Translations under genes and position numbers: made by a program | The notes under the pieces: model-generated | The model's input: only the letters and a program-made list of their open reading frames with translations | What the model was told of the DNA's origin: nothing | Databases searched by the model: none | Source: Spizellomyces punctatus DAOM BR117 | Lineage: Eukaryota; Chytridiomycota; Chytridiomycetes; Spizellomycetales; Spizellomycetaceae | Direction: 5' to 3' | Length of the DNA: 64,000 bases | Assembly: GCF_000182565.1 (NCBI RefSeq) | Contig: NW_015971550.1 | Location: forward strand, 541,617 to 605,616 | Shown: positions 1 through 12,103 of the stretch, piece by piece | Position numbering within the stretch: position 1 is the first letter of the stretch | Layout: every line of letters starts with the position of its first letter

Positions 1-1041
1 GGTTGGTGGAGATTTGGGCCGTTTTGCGGCGTGAGAGAGTGGAGGTGCAGAACGCTTTTGCGGTACACGTGCGAATGTCGGCCCATTATCGTCGTCTTCG
101 TCCTCATCCTCGTCATCTTCTTCTTCTTCTTCCCCATCCTTTATGTCCCCGTTTTCATCGTCTAGTAGCTCAAAATCATCAAAATCATCTATAACGTCAT
201 CATCCTCCCCGCTCACCACCATCAACCCGTCCATGGCCGCCTCCAACTCTTTCTCCGCCTCTTCAATTCCTTCTCCAGCCTCTTCAGCTTCCTCCAACCG
301 CCGCTCTGCAACTCCCACCTTCCACTCTGCCACGTCCCTTATGCCCGCCCCATCGTCCCTCCTGTGCATACCATCATAAAGAATGTACCCGTTCGCACAC
401 ACCCGGGCCACATCGCCTTGAAGATACATGTACTCCGCGTCTCGGGGGCTAAATAGAGTAAATCGCTTCTTGCCTCGAAGGAGGATGTACAAGTTGTCTT
501 GATAGTCATGGTGGAGGCCGGATGATGTCGGCGATGCCGGGTCCGTGCTCCCCATCCAAAGATTAACCATTTGAGGAACCAGATGTCCCATCAGTTCCGG
601 ATGAAGGGGAAAATCGTTCACCAGATTTGTCAATGGATGCGGAAGGAATTCCAAAACCTTTTGCATCGCTTCGTCCTTGTCCTCATGTGTTGCGTACTGC
701 GTCGTCATGTAGAGATCACGTTCCCCATTTTCGAGCCGTTTTAAGAAATCCGAGAAGCGCATTTCCAATCTATCTAGCCCAGATCCAAATCCTCCTGTCG
801 ATGGATGTTTGCGTTCCACTTTGACAGTGAGATCCCCTGAGCGTCGCTTGAGGTAATCTGCGGTCCATGTCGATGCTTTCCAGTTGGTAGCTGCAATCGG
901 TGAAGTGAGGATGCAAGGAGTGCGCGTTGCAATGTATTTTTCAAAGAATTCTTGGGGTGTGGTGGTGCTGGGGTCAATGCGGTCTGGTGTCCATGAAGGC
1001 GAAGGCGGGTGGAAGCCCTTGTATTCGTTTGCAAAAGTCAT
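1..1041 (-). CDS. JmjC-domain (cupin-like) 2-oxoglutarate oxygenase, C-terminus beyond the window
   Basis: An uninterrupted frame runs from ATG at 1041 off the left edge, about 347 codons, so the protein is truncated by the window and not by mutation. The N-terminal 150 residues match the cupin_8/JmjC pattern. An HxD iron-binding pair lies in SGLHHDYQDN (about H177/D179), followed by the usual LRGKKRFTLFSP strand at about 188-199. Enzymes of this fold hydroxylate or demethylate proteins or RNA using Fe(II) and 2-oxoglutarate. After residue 240 there is a long acidic insertion (runs of D/E) typical of nuclear or nucleolar proteins. The distal iron-binding His lies outside the window, so activity cannot be confirmed. 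It is head-to-head with the WDR48 gene. The exact subfamily is not resolved. Confidence 0.8.
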   Translation of the reverse strand, partial: MTFANEYKGFHPPSPSWTPDRIDPSTTTPQEFFEKYIATRTPCILTSPIAATNWKASTWTADYLKRRSGDLTVKVERKHPSTGGFGSGLDRLEMRFSDFLKRLENGERDLYMTTQYATHEDKDEAMQKVLEFLPHPLTNLVNDFPLHPELMGHLVPQMVNLWMGSTDPASPTSSGLHHDYQDNLYILLRGKKRFTLFSPRDAEYMYLQGDVARVCANGYILYDGMHRRDDGAGIRDVAEWKVGVAERRLEEAEEAGEGIEEAEKELEAAMDGLMVVSGEDDDVIDDFDDFELLDDENGDIKDGEEEEEDDEDEDEDDDNGPTFARVPQKRSAPPLSHAAKRPKSPPT

Positions 1042-1831
1042 TCCTCAAAAATCAAACGCTACTCGTTGGGGAGGAAATCGACGACGTTCCAAGATCTTGT
1101 AATCACATGACCAAGCATCTGAAAGTTCAACTTGTATCGTTTGAACGATGAACAAAAAGTATACGTTTGGGTTGAATAAAACAAGGCCATTCATGCAGGC
1201 AGACAGCACACATGCACATGGAGAGATAGGTATATGGTGCTTTTGGGCTTTTTTCCTTTTGAATGGAATTGGAGCGGTAGATGCAGAGGCAGCAAAAGGG
1301 AAATCGGGCAAACGCAAGCAAACAAAGAACATGGAGAAGGGAACTTGATGCATTCTGACTTTTTGCATCTGGCAATTCTTTCCCGTCATCGCAGCAGCCA
1401 TCTTGCAATAGTTTGTTCAAGATTCTTGTTTATATTTCCATCAGCGATGATGGGCGTATCAGATCAGCTAAGCACACACGGCCTACAAACGCATTTGCAG
1501 ATCTGCTTTGCATTTCCTGACGGGCTTTTCCTTTTTGTAATTGGGAACGTTTGGACAATAAAAGGATTGGGGGTGTAGTGTGGTTACTGGTAAGTTGCCG
1601 TCTGGAGGCGTTCGATTTGCAGGAATTGGACCGATTGAGGATTGGTGGAGAGGGGATGCTGGGTTGGAACTGATCGCGGCTGGAGTGCAGAACAGTGTTT
1701 AACATGCGTTTTTCAGCAGTTCCAAAAGGCACCCGCCTATTCTCTTGGCCTTTCCATGCCAAAGCCCCTTGACCGTCCGGGAGCAACTCTGGAATTCGCT
1801 CTTCCACCACCCTGCAGCATAACGACGACGG
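1042..1831. other. Intergenic region between divergent JmjC and WDR48 genes
   Basis: 790 bp of presumed shared promoter and leader sequence. Short open frames on both strands overlap each other and lack codon structure or family resemblance. No RNA gene or repeat was seen. Confidence 0.6.
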
Positions 1832-4800
1832 ATGAGCATGCCTCCTCGCAGCTCACGTTACCGAGTGTCGTACATCATTAAGGAGGATTATGGCGAAAAA
1901 CAACTGCACCGCGCTGGAATTAACAGCCTCGTGTTAGACGAGACGACACCGACCGAACTAGATGGTCAGGCAGGTGGATTACTTTACACGGCGGGACGGG
2001 ATTCCATCGTCAATGTTTGGGAATGCCACATTGATAAGAAACGATATGATAAAGTGGTCAAAGAGCGGGAAATAAAGTTGCGAATGCAACATCATGTTCA
2101 TTCGCCGTATCGCAATGATAGCTTACAAGTTCCCGGTTTGGGAGGTTCAAGAGAGTTGCATAGGTCACGGTCCAATACAGGACGAAAACCTCGATCGCCT
2201 TTCCCACATTCTTACTTATCCCCGCAAAGACAGAGTCTCGATAGTGCCTCCCCTACTCTCGTGATTAATGGACCCAACGGGTCGGGAGGGTTGCAACTGG
2301 TGCAGGAACCCGGGTCGAGTGACGAAGATATCCATGATCATCATGGACCCATGCTGGACCACGAGGCTGGACAATCAATGGTGGAATCACCTGGGTCTGC
2401 AAACTCTCCACTGGACACCCCTGCCGAGGGGATGGTCTTTGGATCTCCACCAGAAACAGGTCGGCCGCCTCTCCCCCCAAATCACCTGCCAAATGACCCA
2501 GGATTCAAACGAGACGAAATGGGATTTTTGCGTAAAACGAGGAGTGTGACATTTGGAGGAAAGTCGTCATCTTCGTTGATAATGCAAGGTGGAGTTCCTG
2601 CCGTTCCAAAGAGCTTTTCCTCTATGGATATTGATCGGGTGTTGGCTGCTCGTGGCAATGGGGTGCGTTACCTGCACAACATTTTTCCCGGCTAATGTGC
2701 AATAATGAACATTCATGAATAGCACCAGCAACCCCCAGCGACCCTCCGACGCTCCTTTCAACACCATAGTGACTGGGTCAATGACATTGCCCTCTGCAAT
2801 CATAACCAACATCGTCAGTATGACCTATTGTGGTTTTTGCATCTATGCTCTTCTTAACATCCCCACAGTAATCTCGGCGTCCAATGATCGCACCATCTAC
2901 GTAACAAGCACAATCGCACCCTCCTCTCCCATTATGATTGGACATCATTCCGACTATGTAAAGTGCCTGGCGTATTCAAAGCATCGCGGTTGGGTTGCTT
3001 CGGGTGGACTCGATCATCGGATATTGTTGTGGGATTTGGGAGAGGGGAGAGGACTCCAGGGGGGCCTGAGCGTGAGTGATACCGCTGAAGGTAAATGAAT
3101 GTGATTTTGAAATTTTGTGCGGATTGGTAAGTCGCTGACTTGTGCGCAGTGGTATTGAACGAGACGTCACCAAAGACATCTGTGTACGCTCTTGCGTGTA
3201 ATCCTGCGGGGAATGTCCTAGTGTCGGGGTCGCCTGACAAGGTACTGCTTACCATACGTGTTTCTTGTTTGGACTAGGCCACTGATGCGTCTTTCTAGAT
3301 TGTCAGAGTCTGGGATTTTGCGCAAGGAAAGAATGTGATAAGATTAGCGGGACATACCGAGAACATTCGATCCGCGCTTGTCAGCGACGATGGAAAATGG
3401 GTAAACTCAGCTTGTTGGCGTACTGCACATTCATCGTCTAAAAACGTCCATCAAGGTCCTCTCCGCCTCTTCCGACGCCACTATCAAACTTTGGTCCCTC
3501 GCCATGCCCCACCGCCCTATGGTGACCTACACTCATTACGAAGACTCTGTTTACTGTCTCTACTCGTCTCATCCCGACTTGGACACGTTTTGGGCAGGGG
3601 GAAGGGACGGATGGGTCACTAAATTGTCGAGGAGACGCATGGTGGAGAGTAGTGCGCTTTCATCGCGGAGTGTGGATGATGAGTTGGTGGATTGTGTTGC
3701 GATTTGTAAAGAGACAGGACCAGTCAATAAGGTATGTTTGCACTTTTTCTGTCGCTTCCGGTGCGTTTTGTTGATTTCATTCGATTTCAGATTGTGGCAA
3801 TCAATGACATGTACATTTGGACAGCCACCGCCAGTTCTAGCGTTAAACGATGGGTGCGTGCCTTTCATCTCCTCCATGACCAAAGTTCTATACTCAATCT
3901 CATTCTAGCGCGACGTGCCATTCCAACACGTCCAACTCGCCAAGCCCGGCATGGTCCACGATACCACCGATGAAACGGATCCTGTCATCATTCCTTCGAA
4001 CGCCATTATCCGTCCTCCCACAGCCCTTGACGACGCCGCTTCCATGCGAAGTTATCGCCCTTTCTCGACTTATTCGGTGGATACGTTTGCTACTGGTGGT
4101 GTCTCTCTCATTCCCTTGCGCGGTGAAGACGAGGAGGAGCCACCCATTGAACCCGCGTGGAAGGAGCCAGATGGTATCGTTCAAGGTAGGTCCCACCCTC
4201 CGTCCTTTTCTCAAAGGCCAACATTAATCCGCTTATAGGTGCACCGGGTATATCCAAATGCACCATTCTTAACAATCGGCGACATATCATTACATTGGAT
4301 ACGGAAGGGGAGGTGGCAATGTGGGATATCATCCAATGCGTCAAACTAAAAAATTTTGGAAAGTTGGACTTTGAGGAAGTAGTGAAGCGAACGAATACCG
4401 TGGAGTGGGTTGCGAATTGGTGTAGTGTTGATACGCATAATGGGGTAAGTTGGCAGTTTAAAGTGCGTGTTTTATATTCGGATAAAGTGCTGATGGAGTG
4501 GCATTTAATTAGGTTTTGACCATTCATTTGGACGAAAGCAAGTGCTATGAAGCCGAGGTATATCACGATGAATGTGGCGTATCTGCCAAAGCGCCCAATG
4601 AGGAGCAGAGGGGTAGGTTCAGTAGCTGTTGTTTACCTACCGCATACTTATCCCTTCTGCAGTCAACCTAGGAAAATGGGTCCTCACCTATCTTTTTCGC
4701 AATTTCATTAATGCATGGTACTCGCCACGCCGGTCCTCGCTCGACGCTACTGGGGCATCACCACCGCGTCCACCCGACAATGAACGCCCCTCAACCATTT

Positions 4801-5966
4801 CCATGCCTTCCCAAACATTTGAGGGTGACCTGCTGCGGGTGCATATGACGCCGTCCGTCGTGAGTCCTACCATTATGGAGGCCACGACAGGGTATTTTGA
4901 CGGGGAGCCGATGCGGAAATCTTTGGATACAGTTGGATCTGTCTCGGCCAGTCTGACAACGGAATCTACGAAAAGCGTCCGCTCGGAACCCGTCCTGTCC
5001 ATCCCACCACCTCCTGAATCTGTTCCCCAACCCGCCGCCTTTAGCTCCGCTAATTCCCTCAGTTCCCTCTCCTCCATCCCTAGCACCGATTTGGCACCAC
5101 CCAAATCCGCTCCACCGGACATGGAAGCCCTCCCACCGCCTATCCCGCCTTCTCCCCCGTCACGCCCCAGCACGCCCCCCTCAATTCCCCCATCGCCGTC
5201 AGCAGGAGACCGTACACCATCGTTTATGGATAAATTCAAGTTGCACGTCCGGCGACGAACAAGTTCGAGCAAGAGCGAAGAGCTTGAGAATGGGAAGAAA
5301 AAGTGGCTTGATAGGACCGGCTCAAAGGGGAGTCGGATGGGATCTGCGAAGCGGGAGGACGAAGGAGAGAATGGTGATTCTCGGGAGCAGGACGAAAGAC
5401 AGAACCGTGAGCCATTACCAGCGCTGCCCCACCCTCCTCTCCGCAGCGATTCTATCACCTCACACATAAATACAACCGAAACTCCACCCCTACGCCTCCC
5501 TCCTGCACTCCCCGTTCTCATATCCATTGAAGAATCTTCCGAAGCTGCCACTTACCTCGATATTTACCGTGGTATGGTCGGCGCGATGGGCTGGGTCGAG
5601 GAACTCACTCGTGTCGAGAAATCCCTACCACCCTGGGTATTTGAGACCGTCGTCGAAGGCAAACCCCTCCCCATCAAAGAAAGTTCAAAGCTCAGTTTTG
5701 GGTTATCCCCGATGGACAGTATGGAAGAATTACCAGGTGGAAACCCGCGTCTCTCTGCCAACCGCATGCTCCGCATTCGTAAATTGTCAGCGTATGTGAT
5801 TGAGAGGCTTGGACTGGATGTACCGAGTGGATTGAAGCCAGAAGAGTTTGTGCAAATTTGGTGTGGAGACGAGTGTTTGCAGCCAGATATGACTCTTGCG
5901 ACTGTTCGGCATTGTGTTTGGAAGGGAGTTGGGGAGGTTGGGTTAAAGTATCGAATGAAAACATAG
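1832..5966 (+). CDS. WDR48: WDR48/UAF1 homolog, WD40 activator of USP1/12/46-type deubiquitinases
   Basis: Ten exons join in frame across introns 2663-2722, 2814-2868, 3091-3149, 3242-3298, 3401-3455, 3732-3790, 3854-3908, 4186-4238, 4445-4512 and 4613-4662, giving about 1,190 residues. The N-terminus (YRVSYIIKED, then LLYTAGRDSIVNVW) and the later blades (HHSDWVNDIALC, HSDYVKCLAYSKHRGWVASG, LSASSDATIKLWSL) follow vertebrate UAF1 closely. So do the linker around NRRHIITLDTEGEVAMWD and the C-terminal SUMO-like DUF3337 region (QIWCGDECLQPDMTL, then VRHCVWKGVGEVGLKYR). The family binds and activates ubiquitin proteases in DNA repair and trafficking. Two features are unusual: exon 1 has an insertion of about 200 residues, rich in Ser/Pro, between the first and second blades, and the last exon has a long proline-rich insert before the SUMO-like domain. 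Confidence 0.93.
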
Positions 5967-6759
5967 AATAGGGCAAGATGTTTTGTTTTTGTTTTTTTTT
6001 GTTGTGATTGAAATTGATTGAGTGTTCCGCTGTTTAAAGCTGCCAATACATGGAGAATGGTGCAGTTGCGGATGGAGATTTTGGTGTATTTTTAAGTATA
6101 GATGTATGGATTGGTTTGCATATTTTTGCTCGTCGTTATACAAATGAGTGGCATTTGGGCCAACAGACCTACATGCAATGATAGTGTTTTGTTTTCATTT
6201 GCTTGCATTGGGTTTGGCTTTTGTGATGTGAATCAAGTGCGTGCCGCTCAATCGAGAACAAGCATAGAGTATCTCTTTTCTGAATGAAATGTTTGACGGA
6301 TGATGGTCGCTATTGATATTGCTGGATACTCGACAATGTAGTATTAATACCAAATTGTGGAAACTTTTAATGTAAACCTGTTTGTAAGTCGCTGAATACA
6401 TTCGAAGACAGGATACAGCGAGCTGGCATGGAAAATTGGGAAAGGATAGCAAAGGCCTCTGATGTTTATTAACATGCCGCCCTTGTCCAAGGTTCCTGTT
6501 ACTTGAACTACTTAGTAAGTCGTTCTACCGTACTCATAACGCAAGTTAATAACTCATTTCCCAAGTGTAATATCGAATGTCAGACGAGGATGCCAGTTTG
6601 TTTATAATGAAATGATCTGAAATGTTAAACAGACAAGAGAGGAGCGCCCAATCGTCTCTTTGACGTCCCAATTGGCTGAGGATATACTGTGATATGCATG
6701 ACAAAAGTCTTTGAAATGTCCTCACAGATTGGAATCCACACTTGGTTCAGATCAATCTT
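5967..6759. other. Intergenic region, convergent 3' ends
   Basis: AT-rich sequence between the WDR48 stop and the chromate transporter stop. It presumably holds both 3' UTRs and polyadenylation signals. No gene-like frame, repeat or RNA was recognised. Confidence 0.55.
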
Positions 6760-8597
6760 TTATGAAGCAGCAACCCACTGCAAAACACCAATCACACCCC
6801 CCAATCCAATCGGTACAATCGGTGGCCACTTCCAAAATCCAACCGTCACAAACGTCAATCCCACCACTGCCACATAATACGGGTACGCACCAACAGCCGC
6901 TCCACTCGGTTTATTCGAGATGGCTTTTTGCCAGAGGATCCATGTCCCTGTGTATACCAACCCCACTGCTCCGGCTGTCACGCCGTCCAAGATCACACGG
7001 ACAATGCGACGTTCGCGGAGAGTGTTCCAGATGGGGAGGAGACCGACCATGAGGAGCATGCCGGGTAGGAAGATGCCCGCCCAAGCGAGCAGGGCGCCGA
7101 GGATGGAAGATTCTTTTCGATAGGCAAGAACTCCAACGTATACTAGAGCGAGTGTCATCATTTGTGTTGGTTAAGAACACACACAAAATTGTACTTGCCA
7201 GAAAAATTAAATAAGGGCCCAGGTAGTGCATTGATCAGTGCGAACCCGAGAAGAAACTCTTGATTTGTGAGCCATCCTGGCGCGACAACCCAAGTCTGCA
7301 AGAGAGGAACAAGGACAGCTCTATCCTATTGATGAGCGCCCATCTTGAATTGTTACTCTTTAGAATGCAATACTCACCCTCCTCCAAACGTGATGGCACC
7401 TAAAGAATTGAGATGCATGTTATCATGCGTGGCGCTCACATGCAGCAGGAAATGGGTATTATGCAATCATACCGACAAGGTAGAACGTGAAGAAAATATC
7501 TAAAGCTCTTGGTAGCCGCGGTACGGACCTGACACCGATAGATACAATTAAAATGGCGCCCCACACCAATAGCACCACAATACCTATTCGAGGTGTGTAG
7601 GTAAGAGTTAGTGGGGCGGGCTCCGGTTCGGGTTCTGGTAGCGTGTTGGGTACTGCGGTGGGGACGCGGCGGCGGGATACGGTAGATATTGTGTCCTCTC
7701 GAGTGGAAGGGACGATGGTGATGGAGGAGTGAATAGGCGCAATTGTGGTGTGCTCCTCTTGATTGTTGGACGGTACATCCGCCATCGCGATCTCCCCTTC
7801 GGAGGTACATATCTCTGAGTGCACTGAGCCATTGTCTTCAACGGCAGGATCATCTCCCTTCAAGCCCCGTCGTCTCTTCACTTCCTCCCACCGCTGTGCA
7901 CCATAATCCACCCAATCTTGCCCCCAATACTCAAAGAAAACAGTCAACAGCCCCCCTGCTACCATCGTAACTGGAAGGACAAACGGCTTGCTCGAACAGA
8001 TTGACGCGATCGCACTTGCCAAACAAATAAACCGTTGGAGTTCGGTTCGTATGATTTTGGTCGATAGTCTGTAGGCTGCTAGGGCAATGAGACCGACTGC
8101 AGCTGATACGAGACCGTTTTGGAGGGAGGAGAGCCAGAGTGGAAGGGTTGCACCTGCTTTGGCGATGCTGCTGGCGCCAAAGAAGAGGATGATGGCTGCC
8201 GGTGTTCTGTACATGACGTGATTTAGCAAGCGGGAAAGGCGTATGCAACAATCAAGTAAGAACCTACGACCAAACAAAGAAAGAAACAACAGCAGGAAAG
8301 ATGCCACTTCGTATCAACGCAATTGCAAAACTCATTTGAGCAGATCCCGGCCCCGGCAATCCTATACACAACCAGATTAAACGTTGCCAAAACTCTCTAC
8401 ATCCTTTGAAGGCAACCCTCACCCTGACAAATCCCAAACAACTCTGCAAAAACCGAATCCGATAGCCATTTTCTCCTTACAACGAATATTTCATGGTACA
8501 AGGCGATGGCAGCGTTGGGTCCACCAAATGTAATGTATCCCAATGGCGTGTAAATCTTGACGATTTCCCATAGTTTTTTCAGAATGGCCGACACCAT
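6760..8597 (-). CDS. Chromate transporter (CHR/ChrA family), two-domain
   Basis: A multi-exon minus-strand gene from ATG at 8597 to a stop at 6760-6762, with at least five introns. Both halves of the CHR fold are visible. The N-terminal half has YITFGGPNAAIALYHEIFV, then LPGPGSAQMSFAIALIRSG after an intron. The C-terminal half repeats the pattern with AITFGGG, then PLLQTWVVAP and LGFALINALPGPLFNF. Each half has several hydrophobic helices, and a variable charged loop of about 100 residues separates them (around 7600-7860). Family members are membrane proteins that expel chromate, probably as chromate/sulfate antiporters, and occur in bacteria and many fungi. The substrate here is inferred from family only. 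Exon borders in the C-terminal half were judged by eye. Confidence 0.88.
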
Positions 8598-8954
8598 TTT
8601 TAAGAAGAGAAACAACGAGCAAGTCCATCTTTTAAATGAAATAAATAAAAGACGAGTTGGAAAAGCATCTCTCGCGACCTGAGGCTTGGATGACGAGTGC
8701 GGCTTGTGTGGCTTGTCGCGTTCTTCGCTCACGTAATCTGACTTTTGGAACACACTGGCATTGAAGGAAGCTACGAACGCAATATCAAAGACGGCAAATG
8801 GATAAGGATTGGAAGCTTGAGAATGTCGCTGGCATATCATTATCAGCTGCTTCTATAGAATATTGCTAATGTCGGTGTCAATTGTTATGTGCATTCAGCA
8901 TACGATGAAAGGTTCATGTTTGTGGACACTAACGAGTAAATGCTATAAATCTGC
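8598..8954. other. Intergenic region upstream of the chromate transporter
   Basis: Promoter-side sequence of the chromate transporter. No convincing gene or repeat was seen. Confidence 0.5.
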
Positions 8955-9190
8955 CAGCTTCTTGACGAGTTTCCCTAGGAATGACATTGGGTAACTGCTT
9001 CTTGCCGGGTAACAGCCGTCTCTTTGATATACTCCTCAACTGCTAAATTGACATCTGCCAAATGACCTCAAAACTATACCAGAGGTGGGCTTCATACTCC
9101 GTAAAGTTGAGTCCAAAATAGAAAAAGTCAAATAGAAAACGTTCTTCCGCTCGTTCTCGGGCTGTGTTTGATAAGTGTTGATCTCGCTGG
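8955..9190 (-). pseudogene. Decayed duplicate of the 3' end of the Arf-fusion gene
   Basis: On the minus strand this stretch aligns, with many substitutions and small indels, to the last exon of the Arf-fusion gene at 10881-11583. Shared blocks include the segment for HSPRT (around 9150-9165), the tract read as TMKPPPEEF in the intact gene (around 9085), and the terminal block ending in TGTCATTCCTAGGGAAAC, which matches the intact gene's SVIPRETA codons. The reading frame is broken several times and no GTPase portion is present, so this is a partial, inactive copy. Confidence 0.75.
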
Positions 9191-10880
9191 TCTAGAGGAC
9201 AAAATACAAGAAACGAAGAGTGACAGGTTGCGGGGCGATAGCAAATGTCAATTCTGACAGCAGCTGCCAACTGGAATAATGTACTCTTCACCCAAGACAG
9301 TCTCTTTTTCATAAAATCCATTACATCCAAAGTTGCCGACAATTTCCCATATTTTTTCTATATAAACCATCTATAGATATAAGAACCATTTACATATGTC
9401 CTGACCTCATCGACCCACATCTCCATATCATTCTTCTCCCTGATGAACAGACATCTTCCTAGTGTTGAAGGCATTGGTGGCATCTTTGTGCCTTGCCACC
9501 AATAATTGAAATCGACTGGCGATCAATACTGAAGACTTGGATGGTGTTGTTTTTCTCGTCCGCGAAAGTTCGGTAATAAAAATGACTGATGATCGTTACA
9601 AAGACAGGAACATTGGTCGTTTCCTGCAACAATTAATACACAACCAAGAACATGCAAATCCGTGACATACCTTTCCTCTAACATATGACCAAGGAATCTC
9701 TCACTGAGGTATCGTATCGGCTGAGGTTCCTGCACTCGCTGAGACTTCGTACACGGATACGTGGTGCCGCTGGTCTGTGTCAACACTTGAGAGAGACGAA
9801 TTAGCTCATCATGGCTGTGGCTACTCGATAATGGTGTCAACCAGCCTAGGGAGCGGGCCTTCCATTTTTTCTCCCGTGTATGGCAATGAAACGGAACGAA
9901 GCATTGCTCAAGGGTTCAGTGGCCCGTGGAACTGCCATGTCGAAAAGAGGAAAAGGCGACAAATTGCAGGTAGGAAGCTAAAGTCGAAGCGCGCTGATGT
10001 GGTGATGTGTACAAAGGAAAATCGGTCAGGTTCAGAGAGGGCATTGCCATGTTTCTTGGGTGTTTACATATCCACCGTAATTCCTATTTCGCCAATGGCT
10101 TCACTAAAAAAATAGTGGTGTATTTCAACGCTTTTTATGCAGGCAGAGACTTGATTGATCGTCAAGAGGTCAACGCCTATCTTGTCGTTACATTTAATGG
10201 TAAAAGGTTTGTCAAGCTTCAGTGAAGATCTCGTAGGAAATGGATCATTCAAAGAAGTTCTTGGGTAGCTACGGTGGGCTTGATACTCTGCCTCCCACTT
10301 GACACTGCGATGGTCTGTAGGCAATGACTTTTTCATGGAATAGGCAAATCGCAACCAAAGCAAGTAAGCCGAGGTGGATCTTCTCGCATTGGCATCTTGG
10401 GCTGCATAAGCAGCGTCGCAGATGTGTCGCACTAGAAACGCGGCTCAGAGACGACCGCAGGCGGATCTAAGACAGCGGCTTCAACCTCCGCCCCGAAGAC
10501 GGGTTTATGAATAGCTTTCTGTTGAGATCACGCAGCGGAGAGAAAAAAAAAAGAGGGAAAGCAGGAGACACGCAGAAAGAGAGTCCCCGATGTGGGGATG
10601 AATCAATGTATAAAGTCTAATATAGGGAACCACGCATCTACCACTGAGACCCATTCTATTCTACCGCTGACTTACATATATCCATCCCGCAAACGTCAGT
10701 CGAGGAGCCGAAGATCGATCCTGGCACCAGTAGTTTCTGACTTAGAGATCACTGTAGTCAAACTCTTGAGTCGCGCAGGAGAGGTCAAGGCTGCCAAGAT
10801 GATCCAAAATTGAACAGATTTCTGCAATCTCCAAATGCCCCATGCCATCGTTCAGCAAAGTCTTGCTTGTTTATAAGCTC
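9191..10880. other. Gene-poor stretch between the decayed copy and the intact Arf-fusion gene
   Basis: Short overlapping frames on both strands (for example minus 9523-9840 and 10064-10432) show no family motif or splice-linked continuation. The left part may contain further eroded copy of the Arf-fusion gene, but the match fades beyond about 9200. Confidence 0.45.
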
Positions 10881-12103
10881 TCATCTTCGTCTCTTGGCGG
10901 TCTCTCTAGGAATGACACTGGGCAACGGTTTCTTATCAGGTAACACCATTTCCGTCCTTGCCTTGGGATCCATAAACAGCGTCTCCTTGCTATAATACTC
11001 GAGTGGTAAATTCCCATCTGCTAAATGCGGGTTCATGACCAAAAACTGCTTAAACTCTTCCGGAGGTGGCTTCATGCTCCGTATCCCATAATTCACAAGT
11101 TGAATCCAAAAATAAGTCAATGTCAAATGAAATGTCTTTCCGTTCGTTCTCGGACTGTGTTTGATAAAGTGTTCAATCTTGTCAAAAATTAGATTCTTGC
11201 CTTTTTGTCGTCCTTCGCGGGTGAGATAGAGATAGGCAATGCGGAGATGTGTGTAATGGTCCCAGGTATCGAGGGTGCACGCGTCGAGTTGGCTGAGAAA
11301 GACGTCGTCGGGATCATCTTGCCGTAGGAGCCATTCTTCGAGTTTGGTTGAGAGGGAAGTAGTAGAAGAGGGATTGGGTGGTTGTGAGACACTTGGTGCC
11401 TGTGGGGTGACGATCTGCTCTGTGAGCCATTCGAAGGCTTCCGGTAGCCCTGTTTGGCTCAGGTGGGGTTCAAGGGCCCGGGAAGGGTATACTGCAAAGG
11501 CCCTGTTGCCTACTGTCGGAGCAAATTTCTCTCGAATCTCCAAAGTGCCCATGGCATTCGGCAAATCCTGCTTGTTTGCAATGCTATTTAACTAATGTCA
11601 ATCAATTGTTTTAGAGAGGCAAGTAGCATTTTGCGGCACGCACACAATGACAGGGATGCGCTGATCACCAACGTCCGACAGAGCCGCAATCTCTGTTAGC
11701 ATGGCCCTAAATTCTTCTACGGCTTCCGGAAACCGTTCGCGATCATTCGAGTCGACAATGTACATCAAACCCGACAGGCCCGAAAAGTAGTGTCGCCAGA
11801 GGGGTCGAATCTTGTCGCATCCGCCCACATCCCATAACGAGACGCTGACCGTACCCGCCCGTGTCTTTATGCTCGTCTTTTCGACATTGAAACCAATTGT
11901 GGGGATGGTTGTGATAATCTGCACAGCATTGTCAGCAACGATTCCCCTTGTGCACTCTGCGCGGCTAGCACCACCTCGGTAGGGTCCAACACCAAGCGAT
12001 ACAGAATAGTTGTCTTTCCACAAGCGTCAAGTCCCAGAATAAGCAGTGTTCGGTCGGCGCGTGCAGGCAGCCATTTGCCAAAGAGAGTCCGGAGGGTTTC
12101 CAT
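10881..12103 (-). CDS. Arf-family small GTPase fused to a C-terminal HxxHLRxA-type helical domain
   Basis: Three exons, with introns 11919-11974 and 11584-11643, join in frame to about 368 residues. Residues 1-180 are an Arf: P-loop [14 protein letters not shown], switch 1 [11 protein letters not shown], switch 2 [17 protein letters not shown] and base-recognition NKQD. Two residues are unusual. The switch 2 catalytic Gln (WDVGGQ in Arf) is Cys, and the P-loop DAAGK is DACGK. There is no Gly2, so N-myristoylation is not expected. After a Pro/Ser linker comes a domain of about 150 residues with [17 protein letters not shown], then [13 protein letters not shown] and a basic end. I recall similar patterns (WxHxxHLRxAxLYL) in uncharacterised bacterial and eukaryotic proteins, but its function is unknown to me. 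The gene lies 239 bp head-to-head from DGAT1. Confidence 0.88.
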
